Positions 52,994 to 62,499 of a stretch of DNA of 64,000 bases are shown here, piece by piece; position 1 is the stretch's first letter, and each line of letters begins with the position of its first letter. The translations under genes were made by a program, and so were the position numbers. This DNA is from G963667855 sp963667855 (GTDB lineage Bacteria; Planctomycetota; Phycisphaerae; UBA1845), in the NCBI GenBank assembly GCA_963667855.2, contig CAXXKI010000004.1, forward strand, positions 620,001 to 684,000, read 5' to 3'. Below the pieces are notes generated by a model, which was given only the letters and a program-made list of their open reading frames with translations, was not told where the DNA came from and ran no database searches.

Positions 52994-54730
52994 ATGAACA
53001 GGGAACTGGAGCCTGAAACCCCATCGCTTAATGAGGAAAAGACGTTGAGAAACCGCGTCTTTTCGCGTTTTGCGTTATACCCTCTGGTGATAATCGTGAT
53101 TTCGCTGTTGTTGTACTACCTCCCCGGTCGAACGCAAATCGCGCCTTGGATTCAAAGCGACAATAATTACATTTACCTGTCGGCGGATCGCATGTATACA
53201 GGATTGGGGCCTACCGCCATCCCTCCGCAAGCTCCGTTTCAGCCCTGGGAGTGGTATGCGGATTGGGATTATCTTACTAAGTGGCCTTTGGGGTACGCTT
53301 TGTTACTATGTGCGGTCAAGTACGCTTTCGGCGTGACTTCGGTAAAAGCCGGACAATTCATTGCGGTTGTATCTGTGGCAATTGCCCTGGTAGCCTGGTT
53401 TGCCTGGGCAAGAAGAACTTTAAAGCCTGGTATTGCCGGTATTTTACTGGCGGCTGTTACGGCCGGAGCGGCTGTTTCCACCGAGGCACTGGTTAATCCC
53501 GCCACCGACACGATCCTGGTCGCACTGTTACCGGTCATGTTGTTGTTGTTTCCAAAACCTCGGGAGGAGGTCACCGGGGAGACAGCAGGCCAAACGGCGC
53601 ACAGCCGCGTTTTCCGGCTGAGGTTGATTGGTACGGGTTTTCTGGCCGGCAGCTTGTGCTGGATCCGGTTCGCTGCCATATTCGTACCGGTGGGTATCGG
53701 TGTAACGTTGTTTTTGCAGTGGGTGGTTTTCAAAAAGTTTAAATTCAGGCACGTGGCGACTTACGCGGTTTCTTCGATTGCTCCGATCGTGGTTCTTTTG
53801 GTGGTTCAGAAATACCTGGCCTCCGCTTCGGGGCTTCAGGAAAGTTTCAATCTTGGCCGAGGTATGAGTTTCGCAATCGAACCGTATGTTTTTAAAACCA
53901 TATGGCTAGGTTTTACGAAACTTCCTTTTTACGACTACCTGGAATACAGCCACTTCGTGTATGCGGTGGTGATTCCCTTGTTGGTGCTGACGGGCGTGCT
54001 GTTTTGGCCCGCATTGCGAAAAAACGTTCGAGGATGGGTAGGGAAACAGGAATACCTGCTTAGTGTAGTTGTTGTTTTAACCATGTTTACGGTGTTGGCG
54101 GCGACTTCCGTCCTATTCCGGGTAAAGCACACTTACGTTGACATTCCCCGATACTATATACCGGTCAAGCCGTTTTATTTTCTGATTATAATCGGACCTC
54201 TTTTGTGTGTTCCCGGGAAGAGTCTGCGAGCATTGGCCTGTTTACCTCTTTTGATGTGCCTGTCGTGGTATGTTCAACAGGAGTGGCCCCGGCCTTATCG
54301 TCGCTGGTTGGCTAAGGATTTCAAATTTACCGACTACGGTCGGAGATCGGTGTATTTCGAACCAAACGCAAATGACGTTTACCGATGGCTTAAGGATATA
54401 GACAGTGAGAAATTGGTGGTGTTCAGTAACTTCCACGACGAAATCGCTCTGGAGACCTGGATTCCCGCATGCCCGATTCCCGACAATCGGGAAACTCTTA
54501 ATCGCTGGTTGGATAAGATAGCGGTGAGCAGAAACGAGCCGGATCTTCGTGTACTCTTTGTACTTGATCCCAGTAACCATACCAGGGAATACTTTCTGCC
54601 TGAGCCAAGCGATGTAGTATCAACCTTCGATTTGATTACGGATGAGACGGCACCTGATTCGGTCAAGCCATACACCTTTGTTTACCAACGATCCGATTAC
54701 GGTTCTCGTCGAGTGGAAAGGCAACAGTAG
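52994..54730 (+). CDS. Polytopic membrane protein, GT-C glycosyltransferase-like
   Basis: This 578-residue protein has about ten membrane helices and a soluble C-terminal part of about 150 residues. A first loop with SDNNYIYLSADRMYTG and a WPLGYALLLCAVKYAFG helix recall lipid-linked-sugar-dependent GT-C enzymes (ArnT/PMT type), where an acidic pair in the first loop is catalytic; here the candidate is Asp in QSDNN. I could not find a specific family. It lies 40 bp after the WecB-like gene. Confidence 0.65.
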   Translation: MNRELEPETPSLNEEKTLRNRVFSRFALYPLVIIVISLLLYYLPGRTQIAPWIQSDNNYIYLSADRMYTGLGPTAIPPQAPFQPWEWYADWDYLTKWPLGYALLLCAVKYAFGVTSVKAGQFIAVVSVAIALVAWFAWARRTLKPGIAGILLAAVTAGAAVSTEALVNPATDTILVALLPVMLLLFPKPREEVTGETAGQTAHSRVFRLRLIGTGFLAGSLCWIRFAAIFVPVGIGVTLFLQWVVFKKFKFRHVATYAVSSIAPIVVLLVVQKYLASASGLQESFNLGRGMSFAIEPYVFKTIWLGFTKLPFYDYLEYSHFVYAVVIPLLVLTGVLFWPALRKNVRGWVGKQEYLLSVVVVLTMFTVLAATSVLFRVKHTYVDIPRYYIPVKPFYFLIIIGPLLCVPGKSLRALACLPLLMCLSWYVQQEWPRPYRRWLAKDFKFTDYGRRSVYFEPNANDVYRWLKDIDSEKLVVFSNFHDEIALETWIPACPIPDNRETLNRWLDKIAVSRNEPDLRVLFVLDPSNHTREYFLPEPSDVVSTFDLITDETAPDSVKPYTFVYQRSDYGSRRVERQQ

Positions 54731-54887
54731 TTTTTATCGCTGTTGGTGATGTGAATATCGGACGTTTATTCTTCAGCAGGCTACTTTTCAAGCTGTTCAG
54801 CACCGCTGGATTTGTTTATGTACGCGGCTTAATAAAACGCGTCTTTTCCCCTCATCATGCAATTTTCAATAACCCGGATTTATCTTT

Positions 54888-54954
54888 ACCGGACCTAAAC
54901 CCGTTCCGATGAACCAGTAAGAGAGTTTTTGTTACCAGACGTAAACCTGTTCGG
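54888..54954. repeat. Short imperfect direct repeat before the radical SAM gene
   Basis: accggacctaaacccgttccg (54888-54908, 21 nt shown as two parts: accggaccta and aacccgttccg) recurs at 54934-54954 as accagacgta plus aacctgttcgg, differing at four positions. The offset is 46 bp, about 4.4 helical turns. It may be a regulator binding pair or chance. Confidence 0.35.
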
Positions 54955-54966
54955 TAAAGGGTGAGT

Positions 54967-56610
54967 ATGCGCGTTTTATTGACTAAACCGGATAATCTCA
55001 GTGATCATATTCAGCCGTCGTTGGGATTGGCTTATCTGGCTGCCCAATTACGTAAGAACCATCACGTAGACATATACGATTGCATCAAGGAGAAAGCGTC
55101 TCCGGAGCAGGTTGCGAATGTGGCCGAGGCGTTTGGCGCTGACATTGTCGGGGTTCAGTGTTATAGCTTTGATGTTCCCAAGGTAAGAGATATCCTGGAA
55201 GCGGTGAAAAAGCGGTTGCCGCAGGTCAAGACTATTGCAGGGGGAGCTCATGTAACTGCCGATCCCGCGAAGGCGTTGGCCGATCTGGGGGATGCCTGCG
55301 ATTATGGTTTTGCCGGTGAGGGGGAAATACATTTTCCGCTTATGATGGATGCGATCGAGCGTGGGGAAACCTCCTTCGACTCTATTAAGGGAGCAGTATG
55401 GAGAGAAGGTGACAAGGTAAGGGCAAACGAAGCTCCACTGGTGTGTGATCTTGATGCACTGGGAATGCCGGCATTCGATCTTATGCGTCCGGATACGTAT
55501 CCGGAATCGCAGCAGGGGGCGTTTTACGAGAATTTCCCAATATGCCCGATCGTCACCACTCGCGGGTGTCCGTTTAACTGCAAGTTCTGCGCCGCTCCGA
55601 GTCTCTCAGGCCGGAAACTGCGACATCACAGCGTCGAGTATGTGTGCCAGATGATCTGGCTGCTCTATCACCGGTACGGGATAAGAGAGATACACATTCT
55701 TGATGACAACTTCACAATGAATATCGATTATGCCAAGTCCGTACTACGGGGCGTTATCGATATGCAATTGGATATAACCCTGGCGATGCCCAACGGAATC
55801 CGTATGGATTACGTTGATGATGAATTGCTCGAACTGATGAAAGCTGCCGGTGTGTATATCGTGTCGGTGGCGGTCGAAAGTGGTAATGATCACATTCTCC
55901 GGGCTATGCGCAAGGGTACAACCGTTGAAAGTATCAGGAAGAATGTTGCCAGGATTCGCCGTCATAAACTCGACGTTGCCGGTTTCTTCATACTCGGTTA
56001 CCCGGGGGAAACCAGGGAAACCATTGTAAACACAATTCGGTTTGCCCGGGAACTGGACATCCAGAGAGCTCAGTTCATGACCTTTGTGCCGCTGCCCGGT
56101 ACTGCCGCACATGAGGAACTGGTTGCAAACGGCGAGATTGAAGAAGTGGCGGTTGTGGACAGTAATTTCCGTCATGCGCCTTACAGCCCCCAGGGGGTTG
56201 CGCGGGCTGAGTTGTTGTCTCTGAAACGCTGGGCGTTTCTGAGTTTCTTCCTGCGTCCGCGGATTCTGATCAGCCACATACTGGCTATTCGCTCTTACCG
56301 CCATTTCTGTTTCCTGGCTCGCCGATTCTACTATTGGATTCTGCTTAGCCCAACAACGGAAGTGAAAAAGGTAAGTGTCGCAAAGCGTATAGGCCTGGCA
56401 TTCGGACGGGCATGGCGTTCTCTGTTCAAAACGGCTCCTGCAGTTTCGTCAGGAGGTTCGGAAAAGGTATTTGCCTCTGAAACCGCAATGAATCCTTTCC
56501 GGGGGAATACTTCATTCGCGGGTCCGGTAAGTGAAGGTCTGGAACGGCGAAACACTCGGGACCGATGGGCTATGCCGGCTCTGGAATCTTCGGTGTCTTC
56601 CGCTGACTAG
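54967..56610 (+). CDS. B12-binding-domain radical SAM enzyme
   Basis: This 547-residue protein has an N-terminal cobalamin-binding fold (SLGLAYLAAQL, DIVGVQCYSFDVPKVRDIL, TIAGGAHVTADP) without the DxHxxG histidine. The radical SAM domain follows with the [4Fe-4S] motif TTRGCPFNCKFC (Cys201, Cys205, Cys208) and DDNFTM, VAVESGND and GFFILGYPGET. The C-terminal 130 residues are basic with one or two membrane-like helices and a disordered end. Relatives (BchE, HpnP/HpnR type) methylate or cyclise unactivated carbons. ATG 54967 has AAAGG 6 nt upstream. Context suggests a glycan, lipid-carrier or hopanoid-like lipid substrate; which is unknown. Confidence 0.85.
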   Translation: MRVLLTKPDNLSDHIQPSLGLAYLAAQLRKNHHVDIYDCIKEKASPEQVANVAEAFGADIVGVQCYSFDVPKVRDILEAVKKRLPQVKTIAGGAHVTADPAKALADLGDACDYGFAGEGEIHFPLMMDAIERGETSFDSIKGAVWREGDKVRANEAPLVCDLDALGMPAFDLMRPDTYPESQQGAFYENFPICPIVTTRGCPFNCKFCAAPSLSGRKLRHHSVEYVCQMIWLLYHRYGIREIHILDDNFTMNIDYAKSVLRGVIDMQLDITLAMPNGIRMDYVDDELLELMKAAGVYIVSVAVESGNDHILRAMRKGTTVESIRKNVARIRRHKLDVAGFFILGYPGETRETIVNTIRFARELDIQRAQFMTFVPLPGTAAHEELVANGEIEEVAVVDSNFRHAPYSPQGVARAELLSLKRWAFLSFFLRPRILISHILAIRSYRHFCFLARRFYYWILLSPTTEVKKVSVAKRIGLAFGRAWRSLFKTAPAVSSGGSEKVFASETAMNPFRGNTSFAGPVSEGLERRNTRDRWAMPALESSVSSAD

Positions 56611-56658
56611 GACCGGAAGAGGTTTGTAGTGAAACTTAAGCTTGATTGGAATTAGCCA

Positions 56659-57726
56659 ATGAACGATTTTCACTTGGGTGTAGTTGCTCCGGTTTACAAT
56701 GAGCAGGAGTGTATCCTTGAGTTTCGCAAGCGTCTCGGGGCTGTTCTGGATAGGCTTGGCTGTACTTACGATGTCTACCTGGTGGACGATGGCAGTACAG
56801 ATGGAACACCGGAGATACTTCGCCAGATAGCCGCAGAGGATAGTCGGTGGCATGGTGTTTTTCTCGCCCGGAACTTCGGTCATCAACCGGCGATAACCGC
56901 TGGAATCGCTGTTGCCCGGGGGGATGCGGTTGTGGTGATGGACAGCGATCTACAGGACGAACCTGAGGATATCCCCACCCTGATCAACAAGTGGCGGGAA
57001 GGCTACGATACTGTATATGCCACAAGAACCAAGCGAAAGGAAGGGGTACTACATCGCCTTGCTTACTGGGCGTTTTACCGGTTGCTCAGTGGAATGAGCA
57101 GCCAGGATGTTCCGGTGGATGCCGGTGACTTCTGCCTGATGGGGCGGAATGTTGTCGATGCTCTGAATGCCCTGCCCGAAAACGGTCGTTTTGTTCGTGG
57201 ACTGCGGGCCTGGGTGGGATTCCGCCAGATCGGCATAGAGGTTGAACGCAACGCCAGAGCGGCGGGAGAACCCAAATACACCATCTCGAAACTATTCAAG
57301 CTGGCGTTTGATGGAATACTCGATTTTTCCTGGATGCCGCTGCGAGCGGTTTCCGTGGCGGGATTTTGCACTATCGTTGCCGCTTTTTGTTTTCTTGTTC
57401 TTGTGGTGAGTTTGAAAATATTCGGAGCGGTGCATGTTCCCGGTTGGACTTCTGTGGTGTTTTTGGTCATATGCTTTTCAGGGATGATTCTTCTATCTCT
57501 CGGTGTGATTGGAGAATACCTGGGCCGCACATATGCGGAGGTTAAAGGGCGACCCACTTTCATTATTGCCTCGACCACTTCGAACTTCGTTTCCCAAACG
57601 CAGGTTCCCTATGGGGATATTCATACAAAGCTGGATACGATTCTGCCGCAAAGAGATGCGCATTTCGAAAAGATAATCAAACGACTTGCCGCAACTGAAG
57701 TTGAACCGTCCGCGACACCGAAATAG
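56659..57726 (+). CDS. Polyprenyl-phosphate glycosyltransferase (GT2, GtrB/ArnC-like)
   Basis: This 355-residue enzyme has the DPM1/GtrB layout: GVVAPVYNEQECILEF, VDDGSTDGT, ARNFGHQPAITAGI, MDSDLQDEPEDIP and RFVRGLRAWVGFRQIGI, followed by two C-terminal helices (VAGFCTIVAAFCFLVLVVSL, VVFLVICFSGMILLSLGVIGEYLGR). It loads a sugar from a nucleotide donor onto undecaprenyl phosphate for flipping to the periplasm, where GT-C enzymes such as the 52994 product could use it. Confidence 0.9.
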   Translation: MNDFHLGVVAPVYNEQECILEFRKRLGAVLDRLGCTYDVYLVDDGSTDGTPEILRQIAAEDSRWHGVFLARNFGHQPAITAGIAVARGDAVVVMDSDLQDEPEDIPTLINKWREGYDTVYATRTKRKEGVLHRLAYWAFYRLLSGMSSQDVPVDAGDFCLMGRNVVDALNALPENGRFVRGLRAWVGFRQIGIEVERNARAAGEPKYTISKLFKLAFDGILDFSWMPLRAVSVAGFCTIVAAFCFLVLVVSLKIFGAVHVPGWTSVVFLVICFSGMILLSLGVIGEYLGRTYAEVKGRPTFIIASTTSNFVSQTQVPYGDIHTKLDTILPQRDAHFEKIIKRLAATEVEPSATPK

Positions 57727-57737
57727 GCGAAAATAGT

Positions 57738-58535
57738 GTGGAAACAGAGTATCAAAAAGAAACCTTTGAACTGGAGAACGAGCACTGGTGGTATCGCGCT
57801 CGCCGCGAGATCATTACCCGGCAGATTCGTTCGCGGTTTCCTCTTCGCAAAGATCTTAAGATACTCGATATTGGTTGCGGAGCGGGGACTATTTTACAAA
57901 GTCTCGGTTCCATCGGAAAGGTAACCGGTCTTGATGCATCGGCCGATGCAGCGATTGCCGCGTCCAACCGTCTTGGATGTAAAGTGCTTGTGGGATCGAT
58001 TCCCGACAACATTCCCCGTGGATTGGGAATGTACGATGTTGTAGGACTTTTTGATGTGATCGAACATCTGGATAGTGATGTTGAAGGGTTACGCTGTGTT
58101 CGCCATCTTCTGGATGATGAAGGGGCTTTGTTTGTGACGGTTCCGGCACAACCGTGGCTGTTCGGCATTCACGATGAAATCAATGAGCACCGTCGGCGAT
58201 ATACGCGGAAAACACTGCAAAACGTGTTGCGTCGGTCGGGTTTTACTGATTTCCGAATATCCTATTTCAATATGCTGCTCAGTCCTCTTCTTGTTCCTGC
58301 CATTTTATGGCGCAATGCCAGGCGAGACGGGCATCACTTCGAACTTCGCAGCAGGATAGACCCGATTCTGGAAAAAGTGTTTGCATTTGAAAAACACCTG
58401 GTAAATCATGTAAGACTACCTTTTGGTTTATCACTTATTGCTCATGCCAGAAAGGCCAGAGTAACCCGATTGTCGATTCCCTCCTGGACAAAATCTGAAT
58501 CGAAGCAGGACTCACTGGTCGGTGCGGGCACCTGA
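57738..58535 (+). CDS. SAM-dependent methyltransferase
   Basis: This 265-residue class I enzyme starts at GTG 57738. It has an NEHWWYRARREII opening typical of glycan-locus methyltransferases, then KILDIGCGAGTILQSL (SAM site), VTGLDAS, YDVVGLFDVIEHL and LFVTVPAQPWLFGIHDEINEHRRRY. It lies 11 bp after the GtrB-like gene, so the pair is probably co-expressed. It is the last gene of the glycan locus. Confidence 0.85.
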   Translation: METEYQKETFELENEHWWYRARREIITRQIRSRFPLRKDLKILDIGCGAGTILQSLGSIGKVTGLDASADAAIAASNRLGCKVLVGSIPDNIPRGLGMYDVVGLFDVIEHLDSDVEGLRCVRHLLDDEGALFVTVPAQPWLFGIHDEINEHRRRYTRKTLQNVLRRSGFTDFRISYFNMLLSPLLVPAILWRNARRDGHHFELRSRIDPILEKVFAFEKHLVNHVRLPFGLSLIAHARKARVTRLSIPSWTKSESKQDSLVGAGT

Positions 58536-58955
58536 GCGCACACTGTTTCCGGTCCCTGTTCTCCCAGTGAATGATTATCATTTCAATAAGAGGGTGCGGC
58601 GATATCGAACTGGTTAATTACGGTTGAATCAGCTGCAATCAAACACAAACTCCAATTGTGTGCAACGCGGGCGAATATCGGTCCATAAGCAAGCCGAGCG
58701 GGTTTCGGGAAAATAGCCTAGGTGTGCTTGCTTGTTGTCGATGTATCAAAAACGTTTCAGGAGGCAATGCCTCTACAGCTTTTTTGTACCTTAAAGTGAC
58801 ATCAGCCGCATCAGTAAACGGACCAGCCGGTTCGTGCAGAGGCTGAATGCAACGAGATAATAGGGCAATGGTTATGGACTGTTGATGATGTTTCGTGGTT
58901 ACCGGTTAGTTATCAGTAGCGAATCGTTGGCGGTTGTTGATTGCGGGAAATCGTC
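58536..58955. other. Intergenic region, no gene supported
   Basis: About 420 bp at the right border of the glycan locus. I see no coding frame of quality. A Fur-box-like sequence at 58569-58584 is the only site noticed and is weak. Confidence 0.5.
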
Positions 58956-60650
58956 ATGAGCCTTCCCCTTATTCTCGTAATCGATGATTCTCTGGTGGTT
59001 AGAGCCAAGCTCAAGGAACTCTTCGAGAACGACGGGTTTCAGGTTGCGTTGGCCGACACGCTGAATCAAGGGCGAGAGTTGGCCGTTGATCTGCATCCTG
59101 ACATAATCGTTCTGGATCTTGTTCTTCCCGACGGGGACGGTATAGATTTATGTCGCGAATTCCGGTTAGAGCCGGACTTGGAGGATACGCCCATACTCCT
59201 GGTATCCGGGGAACGGGCGGGACGCGATGACTGGTCGGAGGGATTGGCCGCCGGTGCTTTGGGATACATTATCAAGCCATTTGATGACAAGGTCATGCTT
59301 GCCCAGATTCGTGCGTTGGCTCATTTGAACCATACTTACAAAAAACTCCGCGACAGCGAACAACGTATGGAGTTGGCCATGTGGGGGGGCGATGTGGGAG
59401 TATGGGATTGGCATGTGAACACCGGAGAACTGGTGGTTACTGAACTGTGGGCCGGAATGCTCGGTTATCGAAAGGATGAAATAGAACCACATATCCATAG
59501 TTGGGAAAATAGAATACACCCGGATGACGCGGCTGAAGTTCGGGACTTGCTTAAAGCTCATCTGGAAGGGCGAACACCGATCTATGAAAGTCAGTACCGG
59601 CTGCAGGCTAAGTCGGGTGAGTGGAAGTGGATTCTGGATCGCGGCAAGGTCGTCGAACGTGATCCTAAGGGTAATCCACTTCGAGTAACCGGAACTCATT
59701 TGGATATTACTGACAAGAAGTATGCTGAAGATCTGATCATTCAGGCAGAGAAGATGGCCTCTCTAGGCGGTCTTGCCGCAGGTATGGCTCAGGAAATTTC
59801 CGGACCGCTGGGCCATATTCTTCAGAACACACAAGCAATACAAAACCGGCTTATCTGTGAGTCGGGTAAAAACCGGGAGCAGGCGGAGGCGTGCAATGTC
59901 GACCTGTCCGCGGTCAGGGATTTTCTGGACAGGCAGGAAGTGTTTGGTTCGCTTAATTGTATATGGGAACTGGGAGCTCGAGCGGCGGCTATTGTGGACG
60001 CGGTTCTGCAGTTCAGTCAACCCGGTGAAGCTCATGCTACGCCCAGCGATCTGGCGTACCTGATAAACGAAACTTTGAGGTTGGCTGCCAACGACTGCGA
60101 AATGAAGCGTGACTACCGTTTTGACGCTATCATGATCGAGCGGGAGTTTGATTCCGAAATCCCAGAAGTTCATGTCGTTGCTCCTGAGATCTGTCAGGTG
60201 ATCCTTAATTTGCTCAAAAACTCCGCCCAGGCAATTGCCGGGCGAGGCAAGCATGCGGAATCAGTAACCGGGACGTTTGATGCGGGTGAATCAAAGCCGA
60301 AAATCATCCTCCGTTTGCGCAAGGAAAAGGGATGGGTAAAAATCGAGGTAGAGGATAACGGGCCGGGCATAAGTGATTCTGACCGTAAAAGGATATTCGA
60401 ACCATTCTTCACCACAAGAGGTGTGGGAAAGGGAGTTGGATTGGGACTTTCCGTAGCCTATGCCATTGTGACCAAGAATCATCGCGGAACAATGAGCGTG
60501 GATTCATCACCAGGTAGAGGAACCAGGTTTGTTATCCGCCTTCCGTTTGCGGACGAAAACGCGGAGGGAGAATGCTCGACCGGCAAGAAAGACAATCTAC
60601 CCGAAATCGAGCAGATACATACCATAAGCTTAGCGGATATAAAACGGTAA
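58956..60650 (+). CDS. Response-regulator/PAS/histidine-kinase hybrid lacking the phosphoacceptor His
   Basis: This 564-residue cytoplasmic signalling protein has a receiver domain first (LILVIDDSLVVRAKL, phospho-Asp54 in IVLDLVLPDGDG, Lys in YIIKPFDD), a PAS/PAC domain (about 145-260: GVWDWHVNTGEL, IHPDDAAEV), then a dimerisation helix pair and an ATPase domain with all boxes (NLLKNSAQAI, EDNGPGIS, FEPFFTTRGVGKGVGLGLSVAYAIV). The H-box reads GGLAAGMAQEISGPL where the family has AHEI.NPL, so the phosphorylated His is Gln279. It cannot autophosphorylate there by the usual route. It may be a pseudokinase controlled through its receiver, or work through dimerisation with a partner kinase. Confidence 0.9.
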   Translation: MSLPLILVIDDSLVVRAKLKELFENDGFQVALADTLNQGRELAVDLHPDIIVLDLVLPDGDGIDLCREFRLEPDLEDTPILLVSGERAGRDDWSEGLAAGALGYIIKPFDDKVMLAQIRALAHLNHTYKKLRDSEQRMELAMWGGDVGVWDWHVNTGELVVTELWAGMLGYRKDEIEPHIHSWENRIHPDDAAEVRDLLKAHLEGRTPIYESQYRLQAKSGEWKWILDRGKVVERDPKGNPLRVTGTHLDITDKKYAEDLIIQAEKMASLGGLAAGMAQEISGPLGHILQNTQAIQNRLICESGKNREQAEACNVDLSAVRDFLDRQEVFGSLNCIWELGARAAAIVDAVLQFSQPGEAHATPSDLAYLINETLRLAANDCEMKRDYRFDAIMIEREFDSEIPEVHVVAPEICQVILNLLKNSAQAIAGRGKHAESVTGTFDAGESKPKIILRLRKEKGWVKIEVEDNGPGISDSDRKRIFEPFFTTRGVGKGVGLGLSVAYAIVTKNHRGTMSVDSSPGRGTRFVIRLPFADENAEGECSTGKKDNLPEIEQIHTISLADIKR

Positions 60651-60654
60651 AAAG

Positions 60655-60710
60655 AAAACGGCTCGAAACCGCGCGACTGGGCACAATTTCGAGCCGCATT
60701 GTTATTTCCG
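60655..60710. terminator. Bidirectional terminator between convergent genes
   Basis: CGGCTCGAAA (60659-60668) pairs with TTTCGAGCCG (60687-60696). On the minus strand it is followed by TTTTCTTTTT, a good terminator for the symporter operon. On the plus strand CATTGTTATTTCC is a weaker tail for the hybrid kinase gene. Confidence 0.75.
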
Positions 60711-60736
60711 TTTGACCAGCAAACGAATCGAGTTTG

Positions 60737-62452
60737 TTAATCCACGCATTTCCCTTCGCCATGAACCTGGGTGGCTAGGAGTTTGCAGATTTCCTGCGGT
60801 GTTTCCTTGCCGGCGATTTTGGAAACCACTATGTTAAAGAAAATCGCCAATGGGGCTCCGATCCAGGCGAAGTACCAGGCGTCCAGGTATTTACTGATGA
60901 AGTCGTGATGCGGCAGGGTGACGTTGTACTTGCCCGCGATAAAGTAAATGAGTGCAATAGCCGCAACGGTGGAACCGGCCATCAAGCCCGCCCAGGCGCC
61001 TGCCCGGTTTGAACCGCTCCACCAGATTCCCAGCAGGAATAGAGGGAATATAGTACAACCTGCAAGAGAGAAGGCGACGGCCACCAACTGGGCAATCAAT
61101 CCCAGCTTCAGAAGTGCCACGATAGTTACCGCGACCGCCATAAGGATTGTGCCGACGCGGGCCATGAGCATTTGTGTGTGTTGTGACGCGTTTGGATTCA
61201 GTACCCGGTAGTAAAGGTCATGAGAGAATGCGGAAGCTCCCGCTACCAGCAAGCCGGATACTGTGGAGAATGCGGCCGATATTGCACCTGCTGCCAGGAA
61301 ACCGACGATTAGTTTGGGGACGGCACCAAGCTGGGCAGTGTATACTACGATCGCGTCCTTATTGAGTTTTCCTATTTCAGGATTAGCCGACAGAATCTTG
61401 CCAAATGCGGAATAAACCGGGGCACTCCAATAGAGTATGCAGATAAAGAAGAGCCCCCACACTACCGACCAGCGGGCGTCTCTCGCCCGTGGAACCACAT
61501 AGAACCTCTGAATAACGTGTGGTAGGCCGGCCGTGCCGATCATCAGCGAGAAGCAGATTGCCACCCATTGGAATGAACTCTTACCCGTACAGAAATCCCA
61601 GGGCATGGCGTATTCCGGAGAGGGGACGATTCCGTAATCATGCCCCATGGAGTTTTCCAGGTCTTTGCCGTCTATACTCTTCGGCTCCAGTCCATCAACG
61701 GCATCCGAGACCACCTGCCCGTAACCAACCTGCGGTACGGGGGCGAAGTAATCGTACTTGGCGTTCAGGATGAAAAGGGGAATAACGAAGGAAACGATAA
61801 TGATCACGTATTGGATCTGCATGTTCTTGGTTACGCCTAACATGCCGGAGATCAGTGTGTAGAACAAGACGACGGCCGAGCCGATTATTACGGCGTATGC
61901 ATAGTCGATTCCCAGAATCCACTTGCACATCAAGCCGATACCGGCGAACTGTCCGACGCAGTAGCTGAAAGAGATCAGGATAGCCAGGATGGCACCGAAG
62001 GCCCGCAGGCCTTGGGAATAGTACCTGTCGCCTACGAAGTCTGCCGCCGTGTATTTTCCGAATCGCCGAATTTGGCCGGCCATTAGAATCAGCAGGAGTA
62101 CGTAACCTCCGGTCCAGCCCACTACGTAAGCCAAACCGTGGTAACCAGAGCCGTACATGATTGCGGCCATGCCCAGGAAGGAGGCGGCGCTCATCCAGTT
62201 GGAGGCAATCGCCATACCCGCACCGACGGGGGAAATCTTGCGACCTGCCGCCCAGTAGCTCGATGTATCTTTCGCTCGGTTGAAAAGACCCACCAGTACG
62301 AACAGGCATAAAATAGCGATCAGGATGACTGCGGGACCTGCTTTGAACTCGCCTTCGAGTTTCATTCCTTCACCGCCGGCGTAAGCAGTGCTGGCCGATA
62401 CGGTCAGCACCAAGAGCAGGGCGGCACACATTAGCTTTGATATTGCAGACAT
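60737..62452 (-). CDS. Sodium:solute symporter, VC_2705/ActP-like
   Basis: This 571-residue SSS-family transporter has a signal-like first segment, then about thirteen helices. Family motifs: SSYWAAGRKISPVGAGMAIASNWMSAASFLG, GWTGGYVLLLILMAGQIRRFGKYTAADFVGDRY and ISAAFSTVSGLLVAGASAFSHDL. It takes up a small carboxylate (acetate, pyruvate or similar) with Na+. A subunit gene lies 47 bp upstream in the same operon. A charged loop of about 45 residues after helix 6 (VSDAVDGLEPKSIDGKDL) is an insert seen in the VC_2705 branch. Confidence 0.88.
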   Translation of the reverse strand: MSAISKLMCAALLLVLTVSASTAYAGGEGMKLEGEFKAGPAVILIAILCLFVLVGLFNRAKDTSSYWAAGRKISPVGAGMAIASNWMSAASFLGMAAIMYGSGYHGLAYVVGWTGGYVLLLILMAGQIRRFGKYTAADFVGDRYYSQGLRAFGAILAILISFSYCVGQFAGIGLMCKWILGIDYAYAVIIGSAVVLFYTLISGMLGVTKNMQIQYVIIIVSFVIPLFILNAKYDYFAPVPQVGYGQVVSDAVDGLEPKSIDGKDLENSMGHDYGIVPSPEYAMPWDFCTGKSSFQWVAICFSLMIGTAGLPHVIQRFYVVPRARDARWSVVWGLFFICILYWSAPVYSAFGKILSANPEIGKLNKDAIVVYTAQLGAVPKLIVGFLAAGAISAAFSTVSGLLVAGASAFSHDLYYRVLNPNASQHTQMLMARVGTILMAVAVTIVALLKLGLIAQLVAVAFSLAGCTIFPLFLLGIWWSGSNRAGAWAGLMAGSTVAAIALIYFIAGKYNVTLPHHDFISKYLDAWYFAWIGAPLAIFFNIVVSKIAGKETPQEICKLLATQVHGEGKCVD

Positions 62453-62499
62453 GATTATATTTAAGTCCTCTCTTATCTATTGAATAAAGCCTTAGCCGC

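Noticed and set aside
58569..58584. Fur-box-like sequence gaatgattatcatttc
   Set aside because: Only a partial match to the 19-bp consensus and no iron gene beside it.
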